Assembly (NCBI GenBank): GCA_037447605.1
Contig: CM074804.1
Location: forward strand, 6,861,193 to 6,925,192
Length of the DNA: 64,000 nucleotides
DNA from: Zygnema circumcarinatum
Lineage: Eukaryota > Streptophyta > Zygnematophyceae > Zygnematales > Zygnemataceae
Direction: 5' to 3'
Position numbers and translations under genes: made by a program
Shown here: positions 1 through 10,603 of the stretch, in pieces
Layout: every line of letters begins with the position of its first letter
How positions within the stretch are numbered: the stretch's first letter is position 1
The notes under the pieces: generated by a model
Databases searched by the model: none
What the model saw: only the letters and a program-made list of their open reading frames with translations
Told to the model about the DNA's origin: nothing

Positions 1-3000
1 ATCCACTGGTTCCAAAACCATTCGACTGGTTGCCAACCAGTGGCATCCACTGGTTCCAAAACCATTCGACTGGTTGCCAACCAGTGGCATCCACTGGTTC
101 CAAAACCATTCGACTGGTTGCCAACCAGTGGTTGCGGATCGAAACAACCATTCGACTGGTTGCCAACCAGTGGTTGCGGATCGAAACAACCATTCGACTG
201 GTTGCCAACCAGTGGTTGCGGATCGAAACAACCATTCGACTGGTTGCCAGCCAGTGGTTGCGGACCGAAACAACCATTCGACTGGTTGCCAACCAGTGGC
301 ATCCACTGGTTCCAAAACCATTCGACTGGTTGCCAACCAGTGGTTGCGGATCGAAACAACCATTCGACTGGTTGCCAACCAGTGGCATCCACTGGTTCCA
401 AAACCATTCGACTGGTTGCCAACCAGTGGCATCCACTGGTCCCCAAACCAGTCGACTGGTTGCCAACCAGTGGTTGCGGATCGAAACAACCATTCGACTG
501 GTTGCCAACCAGTGGCATCCACTGGTTCCAAAACCATTCGACTGGTTGCCAGCCAGTGGTTGCGGACCGAAACAACCATTCGACTGGTTGCCAGCCAGTG
601 GTTGCGGACCGAAACAACCATTCGACTGGTTGCCAGCCAGTGGTTGCGGATCGAAACAACCATTCGACTGGTTGCCAACCAGTGGCATCCACTGGTTCCA
701 AAACCATTCGACTGGTTGCCAACCAGTGGCATCCACTGGTTCCAAAACCATTCGACTGGTTGCCAGCCAGTGGTTGCGGATCGAAACAACCATTCGACTG
801 GTTGCCAACCAGTGGTTGCGGATCGAAACAACCATTCGACTGGTTGCCAACCAGTGGCATCCACTGGTTCCAAAACCATTCGACTGGTTGCCAACCAGTG
901 GCATCCACTGGTTCCAAAACCATTCGACTGGTTGCCAACCAGTGGTTGCGGACCGAAACAACCATTCGACTGGTTGCCAACCAGTGGCATCCACTGGTTC
1001 CAAAACCATTCGACTGGTTGCCAACCAGTGGTTGCGGATCGAAACAACCATTCGACTGGTTGCCAACCAGTGGTTGCGGACCGAAACAACCATTCGACTG
1101 GTTGCCAACCAGTGGCATCCACTGGTTCCAAAACCATTCGACTGGTTGCCAACCAGTGGCATCCACTGGTTCCAAAACCATTCGACTGGTTGCCAACCAG
1201 TGGCATCCACTGGTCCCCAAACCAGTCGACTGGTTGCCAACCAGTGGTTGCGGATCGAAACAACCATTCGACTGGTTGCCAGCCAGTGGTTGCGGATCGA
1301 AACAACCATTCGACTGGTTGCCAGCCAGTGGTTGCGGATCGAAACAACCATTCGACTGGTTGCCAACCAGTGGCATCCACTGGTTCCAAAACCATTCGAC
1401 TGGTTGCCAACCAGTGGTTGCGGACCGAAACAACCATTCGACTGGTTGCCAACCAGTGGTTGCGGATCGAAACAACCATTCGACTGGTTGCCAACCAGTG
1501 GTTGCGGACCGAAACAACCATTCGACTGGTTGCCAGCCAGTGGTTGCGGATCGAAACAACCATTCGACTGGTTGCCAACCAGTGGTTGCGGATCGAAACA
1601 ACCATTCGACTGGTTGCCAACCAGTGGCATCCACTGGTTCCAAAACCATTCGACTGGTTGCCAACCAGTGGCATCCACTGGTTCCAAAACCATTCGACTG
1701 GTTGCCAACCAGTGGTTGCGGATCGAAACAACCATTCGACTGGTTGCCAACCAGTGGTTGCGGACCGAAACAACCATTCGACTGGTTGCCAGCCAGTGGT
1801 TGCGGATCGAAACAACCATTCGACTGGTTGCCAACCAGTGGTTGCGGATCGAAACAACCATTCGACTGGTTGCCAACCAGTGGCATCCACTGGTTCCAAA
1901 ACCATTCGACTGGTTGCCAACCAGTGGTTGCGGATCGAAACAACCATTCGACTGGTTGCCAACCAGTGGCATCCACTGGTTCCAAAACCATTCGACTGGT
2001 TGCCAACCAGTGGTTGCGGATCGAAACAACCATTCGACTGGTTGCCAACCAGTGGCATCCACTGGTTCCAAAACCATTCGACTGGTTGCCAACCAGTGGT
2101 TGCGGACCGAAACAACCATTCGACTGGTTGCCAACCAGTGGTTGCGGATCGAAACAACCATTCGACTGGTTGCCAGCCAGTGGTTGCGGACCGAAACAAC
2201 CATTCGACTGGTTGCCAACCAGTGGCATCCACTGGTTCCAAAACCATTCGACTGGTTGCCAACCAGTGGCATCCACTGGTTCCAAAACCATTCGACTGGT
2301 TGCCAACCAGTGGTTGCGGATCGAAACAACCATTCGACTGGTTGCCAACCAGTGGTTGCGGACCGAAACAACCATTCGACTGGTTGCCAACCAGTGGTTG
2401 CGGATCGAAACAACCATTCGACTGGTTGCCAGCCAGTGGTTGCGGATCGAAACAACCATTCGACTGGTTGCCAACCAGTGGTTGCGGATCGAAACAACCA
2501 TTCGACTGGTTGCCAACCAGTGGCATCCACTGGTTCCAAAACCATTCGACTGGTTGCCAACCAGTGGTTGCGGACCGAAACAACCATTCGACTGGTTGCC
2601 AACCAGTGGTTGCGGATCGAAACAACCATTCGACTGGTTGCCAACCAGTGGTTGCGGACCGAAACAACCATTCGACTGGTTGCCAACCAGTGGCATCCAC
2701 TGGTCCCCAAACCAGTCGACTGGTTGGCAACCAGTGGTTGCGGATCGAAACAACCATTCGACTGGTTGCCAACCAGTGGTTGCGGACCGAAACAACCATT
2801 CGACTGGTTGCCAGCCAGTGGTTGCGGACCGAAACAACCATTCGACTGGTTGCCAACCAGTGGCATCCACTGGTTCCAAAACCATTCGACTGGTTGCCAA
2901 CCAGTGGTTGCGGACCGAAACAACCATTCGACTGGTTGCCAACCAGTGGTTGCGGATCGAAACAACCATTCGACTGGTTGCCAACCAGTGGCATCCACTG

Positions 3001-5453
3001 GTCCCCAAACCAGTCGACTGGTTGCCAACCAGTGGCATCCACTGGTTCCAAAACCATTCGACTGGTTGCCAGCCAGTGGTTGCGGATCGAAACAACCATT
3101 CGACTGGTTGCCAACCAGTGGTTGCGGACCGAAACAACCATTCGACTGGTTGCCAACCAGTGGCATCCACTGGTTCCAAAACCATTCGACTGGTTGCCAA
3201 CCAGTGGTTGCGGACCGAAACAACCATTCGACTGGTTGCCAGCCAGTGGTTGCGGACCGAAACAACCATTCGACTGGTTGCCAACCAGTGGTTGCGGACC
3301 GAAACAACCATTCGACTGGTTGCCAACCAGTGGTTGCGGATCGAAACAACCATTCGACTGGTTGCCAACCAGTGGCATCCACTGGTTCCAAAACCATTCG
3401 ACTGGTTGCCAACCAGTGGTTGCGGACCGAAACAACCATTCGACTGGTTGCCAACCAGTGGCATCCACTGGTTCCAAAACCATTCGACTGGTTGCCAGCC
3501 AGTGGTTGCGGACCGAAACAACCATTCGACTGGTTGCCAACCAGTGGCATCCACTGGTTCCAAAACCATTCGACTGGTTGCCAACCAGTGGTTGCGGATC
3601 GAAACAACCATTCGACTGGTTGCCAGCCAGTGGTTGCGGATCGAAACAACCATTCGACTGGTTGCCAGCCAGTGGTTGCGGATCGAAACAACCATTCGAC
3701 TGGTTGCCAACCAGTGGTTGCGGATCGAAACAACCATTCGACTGGTTGCCAGCCAGTGGTTGCGGACCGAAACAACCATTCGACTGGTTGCCAACCAGTG
3801 GCATCCACTGGTTCCAAAACCATTCGACTGGTTGCCAGCCAGTGGTTGCGGATCGAAACAACCATTCGACTGGTTGCCAACCAGTGGCATCCACTGGTTC
3901 CAAAACCATTCGACTGGTTGCCAACCAGTGGTTGCGGATCGAAACAACCATTCGACTGGTTGCCAGCCAGTGGTTGCGGACCGAAACAACCATTCGACTG
4001 GTTGCCAGCCAGTGGTTGCGGATCGAAACAACCATTCGACTGGTTGCCAACCAGTGGTTGCGGACCGAAACAACCATTCGACTGGTTGCCAACCAGTGGC
4101 ATCCACTGGTTCCAAAACCATTCGACTGGTTGCCAGCCAGTGGTTGCGGACCGAAACAACCATTCGACTGGTTGCCAACCAGTGGCATCCACTGGTTCCA
4201 AAACCATTCGACTGGTTGCCAGCCAGTGGTTGCGGACCGAAACAACCATTCGACTGGTTGCCAACCAGTGGCATCCACTGGTTCCAAAACCATTCGACTG
4301 GTTGCCAACCAGTGGTTGCGGATCGAAACAACCATTCGACTGGTTGCCAACCAGTGGTTGCGGATCGAAACAACCATTCGACTGGTTGCCAACCAGTGGC
4401 ATCCACTGGTTCCAAAACCATTCGACTGGTTGCCAACCAGTGGTTGCGGATCGAAACAACCATTCGACTGGTTGCCAACCAGTGGTTGCGGACCGAAACA
4501 ACCATTCGACTGGTTGCCAACCAGTGGCATCCACTGGTTCCAAAACCATTCGACTGGTTGCCAGCCAGTGGTTGCGGATCGAAACAACCATTCGACTGGT
4601 TGCCAGCCAGTGGTTGCGGACCGAAACAACCATTCGACTGGTTGCCAACCAGTGGCATCCACTGGTTCCAAAACCATTCGACTGGTTGCCAACCAGTGGT
4701 TGCGGATCGAAACAACCATTCGACTGGTTGCCAACCAGTGGTTGCGGACCGAAACAACCATTCGACTGGTTGCCAACCAGTGGTTGCGGACCGAAACAAC
4801 CATTCGACTGGTTGCCAGCCAGTGGTTGCGGATCGAAACAACCATTCGACTGGTTGCCAACCAGTGGTTGCGGACCGAAACAACCATTCGACTGGTTGCC
4901 AACCAGTGGTTGCGGATCGAAACAACCATTCGACTGGTTGCCAACCAGTGGTTGCGGACCGAAACAACCATTCGACTGGTTGCCAACCAGTGGCATCCAC
5001 TGGTTCCAAAACCATTCGACTGGTTGCCAGCCAGTGGTTGCGGACCGAAACAACCATTCGACTGGTTGCCAACCAGTGGCATCCACTGGTTCCAAAACCA
5101 TTCGACTGGTTGCCAGCCAGTGGTTGCGGATCGAAACAACCATTCGACTGGTTGCCAACCAGTGGTTGCGGACCGAAACAACCATTCGACTGGTTGCCAA
5201 CCAGTGGCATCCACTGGTTCCAAAACCATTCGACTGGTTGCCAGCCAGTGGTTGCGGACCGAAACAACCATTCGACTGGTTGCCAACCAGTGGCATCCAC
5301 TGGTTCCAAAACCATTCGACTGGTTGCCAACCAGTGGTTGCGGATCGAAACAACCATTCGACTGGTTGCCAACCAGTGGCATCCACTGGTCCCCAAACCA
5401 GTCGACTGGTTGGCAACCAGTGGTTGCGGACCGAAACAACCATTCGACTGGTT
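1..5453. repeat. Two-unit tandem satellite (42-bp and 44-bp units)
   Basis: The array runs in from before the window and ends at the sequence gactggttgcgggacatgtc. It mixes two related units. The 42-bp unit contains ttgcggaTcgaaacaacc or the C variant of it. The 44-bp unit instead carries ggcatccactggttcc. Both share the dyad actggttg-c-caaccagt. About 125-130 units fit, with two-state positions (T/C in ggaYcg, A/G in gccaRcc) shuffled along the array. A rarer 44-bp variant has tccccaaaccagtcgac. The 42-bp units keep frame, the 44-bp units shift it, and no frame meets a stop, so three overlapping forward ORFs of about 1800 codons appear. They are an artefact of the stop-free unit, not genes. 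Confidence 0.95.
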
Positions 5454-6144
5454 GCGGGACATGTCCAGGGTGGAACTCGCTCGGAACTGTTCAGCAACAA
5501 TAATAGGGAGCTCAGACTCAACAAAACCTCGGTATGTTCTACACCAGAACGAGTATTCCGGGGAAATCGCGACTCCTCTGCAGAGTACTGCGGCACCTTC
5601 CCTTCTCGTCAAATTTCGTTGAGTCCGAGACCCCCTCCTGCAGATTAGCAGATTCCGCGCTCGTACACGGTTCACGAGCCGCCTGCAAAGTTGGCATCGA
5701 CGAAGGTGTCGGCGCAGCATGCAGCAGCAGCAGCTGGCACCAGGGCCCAGGGCGGGCGGGCGGGCGGGCCCCTGCGAGTCGCCGCCGCGAAGGAGAGGGA
5801 GGGAGGGGTCGAGAGCCGGGTGGTTGTCGTTTTGTGCAAGATGGATGATGTCAGCAGTACGGCATCAGTTCGTTCGGAGAGCCTGGCCGCTGCGCGCCGG
5901 CCAGATGCGGCCGTATTACGCCGTACTGTGCCGTACCATCCGGGCGGGCGGCAGTCCCTCCCTCTGCGGGCAGGGCCTGGCCTGGCCTGTGCCCGCCCGC
6001 CCGGCCGGCCGCGAGGGGACTGGGAGGCGAGGGGCGGTCCCCGCGGGTCCCTCCGCCGGTCAACGGCCGCCGCGCAAGGAGGGCGATCACAGCCGGAGGG
6101 CGACACGTGGCGTTGACCGCAGTCCGTCCTGGCAGACCCGCGGC
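5454..6144. other. GC-rich intergenic stretch after the satellite
   Basis: I see no supportable gene. The stretch has gggcgggcgg runs, several gccgtac/gtacggc-like words and a CACGTGG motif near 6105. Open frames here are GC-rich shadows with no recognisable domain. Confidence 0.5.
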
Positions 6145-6362
6145 GTGGCCATGGCCGGTTCTGCGGAGGCATGGCCATGGCCGGCTCTGCGGAGGCATGG
6201 CCATGGCCGGCTCTGCGGAGGCATGGCCATGGCCGGCTCTGCGGAGGCATGGCCATGGCCGGCTCTGCGGAGGCATGGCCATGGCCGGCTCTGCGGAGGC
6301 ATGGCCATGGCCGGCTCTGCGGAGGCATGGCAATGGCCGGCTCTGCGGAGGCATGGCCATGG
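6145..6362. repeat. 26-bp minisatellite, eight copies plus a partial
   Basis: The unit is atggccatggccggctctgc followed by ggaggc. It repeats eight times with only one or two substitutions (ggtt in the first copy, gcaatgg in the eighth). Each unit holds overlapping ggccatggcc palindromes. The 26-bp period changes frame at each copy, so the MAMAGSAEAW-like ORFs on both strands are products of the repeat. Confidence 0.95.
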
Positions 6363-7433
6363 ATGGCCCCGAGGCGAGGCGAGGCGAGAGGCGGTCTCGC
6401 TGGCCGCCGTGACGACATGGACGCGTTGGAGTGAGTGCCGCCTCGTGGTGGGGGCAGAGGGACAGCGAGGCAGGCAGGCCGACCACAACGTGAAACAGAG
6501 ATGCAGAGCATAAAATCCCTCCGCACACAGGTGATTTGACGTACGTGGATATGGCTGTTGCTTATTGTTTCCAAGTGTACAACGAGAAGCGGCCCGGTCA
6601 AGAGCGAAAAATGCGCTCGGTGAGGAATCAAAGCTCTCTTAAGGCGGCTGAGTGTTGCGAGGCGATGCAAGGCAGTGGAGCAGGAAGCCAAAAACACGGA
6701 AAACACCCTCTTTTCCAGAAATGAACGAGTCTTGACATTGAAATTGCACAGCAAGTGGCACTGTTCTCCACGTATCTCCGCTCTCCAACAAACACAGAAT
6801 ATTGGAAGAGTTTTAAACTATCATGTTGCAATGCGGTTGAATGTTGAATTAGCGCCGTGTGAAATCGCAAGACAGACTCTATGGAGTCGTGAATGGCCGA
6901 CTTATGGGAACTTGTAGCGGACTGTGTGGGATGCAAAATCGAACGCATGAGATTCGCCAATGCCTTGGGCTGAGGCTGGAACCTCAAAGCGGTTTGTTTC
7001 CTTTTTCATAATCGGGATAGATTACGTCAATCCCGCGTGTGGCAAGACAAGGCAGCTTTCCATCCTGCGCAGAGGCTTGTGAAGGCTACAAGCTGAAATA
7101 AATTGTAGTTAATGTCTGACCAAAAACAAAGAATGGGAACTCGGGCCAAACTGTAGTAAAGAAGACCAACCTGTCATTGGACAGCTTCACTACTGCGCCC
7201 AAACTGAACATGACGCCCTGAATATCTGTACAAGCAATCGATTTCTATGCTTCTTCGGAAGCTCCTTGCTGAGTTCCTCCTCGATCCTTCTGAAGGACAA
7301 TCTAGGAATTGAAATAACTTAACAGTACCGTAACATTCGTCAGCTGGAAGATATAAAGAATGACCGCAATGCCGGTCCTGAAAACAGATGATGCTTCTAC
7401 AGTGTCAAGCAGCAAAATTTTCTATGCTCAAAT
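6363..7433. other. Intergenic region 3' of the F-box gene
   Basis: The base composition is more AT-rich than upstream. I find no splice-consistent ORF and no recognisable domain. The part next to 7433 is the 3' flank of the minus-strand F-box gene. Confidence 0.4.
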
Positions 7434-8893
7434 CTAATCACTATGCGATACACTTATCAACTGATTTTCATCGTGCGAATATCTCTCGTCAATGCTATGG
7501 CACGTCTTCGAGCAGAACGCCTTCTTCGACCTCGTCACGAAGGAGCGAAACTCGTTCGGCCGAGTTTCCGGCCGGCTGCACTGCGAGTTTCCACAGAGCC
7601 GCAAGTCGGAGGCGAGGCGGCCCTCCCGCTTGAACCAGTCCTTGAGGAAGCAGTGCGCGGTCTGCGCCTCCCCGCACGGCAGACTGCACCACAGCGTCCG
7701 CAGCAGCTTGTGCAAATCCGCGCCCACCTTCTTATGCAGACTGGCCGAGGAATGCGGCGCGGGGCACGCCTCCAGCCGTCTCGCCAGCTCCAAGCTGCCG
7801 ACCTCCACGGTTCGCCGCAGCGGCAAAAGCTTTCGGCCTTGCGCGTTATCCTCGCGGCCGCTGTCAGGCATGGTTCTGGGAGGGGACCTGAAGGGCTGCT
7901 TCTGGCTCCTTCTGCTCTTGGTCGGGTCAGAGGGGAGCTCATTTCGGCACCCAACGGCGTATAGTTCTGTCTGCTCCGCAAAGGAAGCGGACATTCTGAG
8001 AGCAAGGGCCTGCACCGCCTCCTTGAGGTCGGCAAGGTTGAGCAGCCAGCGGCCCCACTTGGGGTTCCTGCTGATGCCGTAGCCGTCCTCCAGACAGTGC
8101 GCAAGCTCCCGCAAGGCGGCCGTGTGCCCCTGCTGCGCAGCCATGGTGCAGAGTAGCACCCCCATGGGCAAGTTGCTCTCCTTGTTTGACGCCCCGCTTC
8201 CGTTAAAGTTGATCACCGCCAGCGAATGCAAGGCTGGAACGTGTCCAAAGCACGCGGCGTACTCCAGCAGCTCCTTCCCCTCCTGCCAGTTGTTCAGGCA
8301 GTAGAATTCCACCATCCCCAGCAAAAAGCGCGCTTCAATATTCCCCGCAGCTGATGCATGCTGGAGGTAGGCGTGCATGCCGGGGCACCACGAGGACCCC
8401 CGCACTGCGAGAGCCTTTCGGCTGAGGCTCCGCAGCACGTCGGGCTGCGCGGCGGCACTGCGCATCTTCTTGCAGACCATGGCCGCATTCATCACGTCAG
8501 CTGGGCACGTGGCCCTCGCGCTCAGGGCAGCCATGATAGACACCAGAACTTCATCCTGAACACAACGCGTTATAACAGAGGAAGTGAGAAAAGGAGCTCA
8601 AATTCCTTGCGCGAGAGTGCACCGACTAATTTTGCTTTATGTGTCTGAAAGCTACCATGGCAATGTTTTATAGGAATCTACTGCGATTAAAGTCTGATGA
8701 CGAACCAATGCTCTGAAACGTCTGCCCTGCGACTCACCGGAAGCACATCCAAGTCCCCACTCGAGCCCTCCGCCAGGCCCCTCCTGCTGCCATTACCGCA
8801 CCCGGCCATGTCCGGCAGCTGCCTCTCTTCTGTGCAGCGCTTCTTCCTCTCCGCAAACTCCGCCATGGCCACGTCGCAGGCCCGCTTGCCCAT
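7434..8893 (-). CDS. F-box / MYND-type protein (At1g67340-like), degenerate MYND finger
   Basis: There are two exons: 8893-8738 (52 codons) and 8555-7434. The intron is GTGAGT...CAG in phase 0, giving about 425 residues. The splice recreates a classic F-box start (LDVLP|DEVLVSIMAALSA), continuing into CPADVMNAAMVCKKM. Next come Sel1/TPR-like blocks (ARFLLGMVEFYCLNN, PALHSLAVINFNGSG, ALRELAHCLEDGYG), as in plant F-box/MYND proteins that act as SCF substrate adaptors. The C-terminus has CGNSQCSRPETRPNEF and FCSKTC, but the internal CxxC normally between them is replaced by FVTRSKK, and the protein stops shortly after. The ATG at 8893 follows a purine-rich tract; ATG 8867 (MAEF) is an alternative. 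SCF function is inferred from the family. Confidence 0.85.
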
Positions 8894-9329
8894 CGCCCTC
8901 CCTTTTCCTCCCTCCCTCTCTCCCTCTCTCCGTCTCCCCCCCTTTCCCTTTCCTCGCCCCTTCCTTAGCAGCGCGCGGCGGCGGCAGGCGTTCGGCGGCC
9001 GACGCTTAAACGGTCGGCGCAGGGCGAGTCTGCTGGTGGCCCGCCCCGCGCTTGTCGCGACGTCCACGTGGTGCGCCCCCTGGGCGGGCGCGGCAGCAGA
9101 GGGCCCCCCGGGCGGCCTGGGCGGCCACCTGGCGCTCTGTGGGCCGCAGCTGCCGCCCGGCGGCACCCGCCGAACTCGCTGGCCACCACGTGGCGCGTGC
9201 TGGTTGGCCCGCGCGACAGCCCGCTCGGGCGGCACCCAATAACGCGTGGTGCCACGTGGCGCGCTGGGACGGAAGGGGCTCGCAGGGAATCGCCTGGCCG
9301 CACGCGCGATCTGCTTACATTTCGTTTTA
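8894..9329 (-). promoter_or_regulatory. Upstream region of the F-box gene with CACGTGG cluster
   Basis: On the minus sense strand the ATG is preceded by a GGGAGGGAGAGAGGGA-type purine tract (8905-8960). Further up lie CCACGTGG near 9065, CCACGTGGC near 9185 and GCCACGTGGC near 9252. These match the plant G-box/ABRE core bound by bZIP/bHLH factors. That they regulate this gene is inferred from position only. Long GC-rich ORFs here are shadows. Confidence 0.45.
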
Positions 9330-9910
9330 AGACTCGGATTTTTAGAACTGTAAAAGTCGGGTATTTTTATCGGTACGGGTGAGTGTACGGTATGCCGGTG
9401 TACGGGAATGCAAGTGCCGTGGTCGGGTCGCCACTCGCCAACCATTGGCCGCAAGCCAACCACTGCACTGCCATCGCCATGGAAGCAGGCGCACCGCGGC
9501 GTGACGTAGTGTGGCGTCATGTGACGTACGTGACGTCATTCTGAAGTGCTATAAATTAGTATAAAAGAGAGAAAATGGCATTGATCTTGCGTTTGCTTCT
9601 AGGGCTGCGTTGTTGAGCCTAGGCGTAGTTTTCCGCTCTTAGCTTCTTTCTATTGTGCTTAGGTCATTTGCGACCAGTCCCTCGTGGTACCCCAGGCTGC
9701 TTTTGTCCATGTACATTTGATGGCCTCGCCATCGTGAGTTCAATGCCATTTTCCCTCTCATTGATCTCACGATGGCGAGGCCATCAAATGTACATGGACA
9801 AAAGCAGCACGTGGAACCGCAGAGGGACTGGTCGCAGACGACCTAAGCACAAAAGAAAAGTAAAAATGGCCCTACTTTTAGAACAAATTCTAAAAGTAAT
9901 ATAAAAGTCG
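9330..9910. repeat. Dispersed repeat copy 1, interrupted by a foldback element
   Basis: Much of this segment is closely similar to 56440-56760. Shared landmarks, in the same order, are a gtacgg-rich start, a cgccaaccattggccg block, an actgccat..gccat block, a run of tgacgt words, and an AT-rich block (gctataaattagtataaaag here, gttataaatgtttataaaag there). Both then read tggccctaYttttagaac. Here about 300 bp (roughly 9567-9867) separates the last two blocks, while the other copy joins them directly. That identifies the 300 bp as an insertion. Confidence 0.75.
9655..9850. mobile_element. Foldback (hairpin) element inside the repeat
   Basis: Two arms of about 84 bp (9655-9738 and 9766-9850) are inverted around a 27-bp loop. 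The inner 43 bp (9696-9738 against 9766-9808) pair perfectly, and the outer parts pair with a few mismatches. No ORF lies inside. Transcription would give a long hairpin RNA. Related sequence occurs at 54948-55290 and at 63911-64000. Confidence 0.85.
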
Positions 9911-10603
9911 AAAACTACTTTCCGGCCATTCTCCCTCCCTCGGCTGCCTGCCTGCCTGCCAGCCTGCCGCCCGGGAGGGGGGGGAAGGCGGACAGCAGCC
10001 GCAATCCTTCGGCCGCGGGCGTTTCACACGTGCGAGGACGGCCCTGGCCGCGCGGTAGCTCAGAAGGGAGTCGGTGCGAACTGGGCGCAACGCGGCGGAG
10101 GGAAAGAGGGAGGGGGGAGAGGTAGGGAGGGAGGGAGGGGGGGAGAGGTAGGGAGGNNNNNNNNNNGGGGGGGGGGGGGCGGACAGCAGCCGCAATCCCT
10201 CGGCCGCGGGCGTTTCGCACGTGCGGGGACGGCCCTGGAGGGGGTCCGGCGCCGCGCGGTGCTCAGGAGGGAGTCGGTGCGAACTGGGCACGGCGCGGCG
10301 GAGGGAGGGAGGGAGGGAGTGGGGGAGAGCTAGGTAGGGAGGGAGGGAGGGGGGGAAGGGCTTGGAAGGGACAGGTGACAGGTTCCATGTCGCGGGGCAG
10401 TCCGGGGCTGGAACTGCACGGACGGAATCCGACCGCAGCATGGAGAGTGGGGCCAGCGCGGTGACAGCACGAGAACGAATACAGATAGGAAGTGACCGAT
10501 AAGAGATTTTCCAATGGCACGTGCAGTCGAAAATTATATTATTTGAAGTCCTGAAGACAAGTTCTTATTTATATTTTTAATAAAAAGGATTAAGGCCTAC
10601 GCC
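9911..10603. other. GC-rich tandem duplication around an assembly gap
   Basis: Ten Ns at 10157-10166 sit in a (ggga)n/poly-G tract. A block starting gacagcagccgcaatcc (about 9992-10110) recurs at about 10181-10310 with the same internal words (cggccgcgggcgtttc, gagtcggtgcgaactggg). The collapse point is probably low-complexity. No gene is supported; proline-rich ORFs on the minus strand are shadows. The 3' end of the menA gene follows. Confidence 0.7.

Noticed and set aside
1-5453. CRISPR-like look of short repeats with alternating segments
   Set aside because: There are no unique spacers; both segment types are themselves repeated, and the genome is eukaryotic.
30-5648. Three overlapping forward ORFs of about 1800 codons
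   Set aside because: They read the same stop-free tandem repeat in three frames, and the 44-bp units shift the frame repeatedly. Nothing but the repeat is encoded.
5672-6754. Long ORFs on both strands around the 26-bp repeat
   Set aside because: They are driven by GC-rich sequence and the minisatellite; no domain and no splice support.
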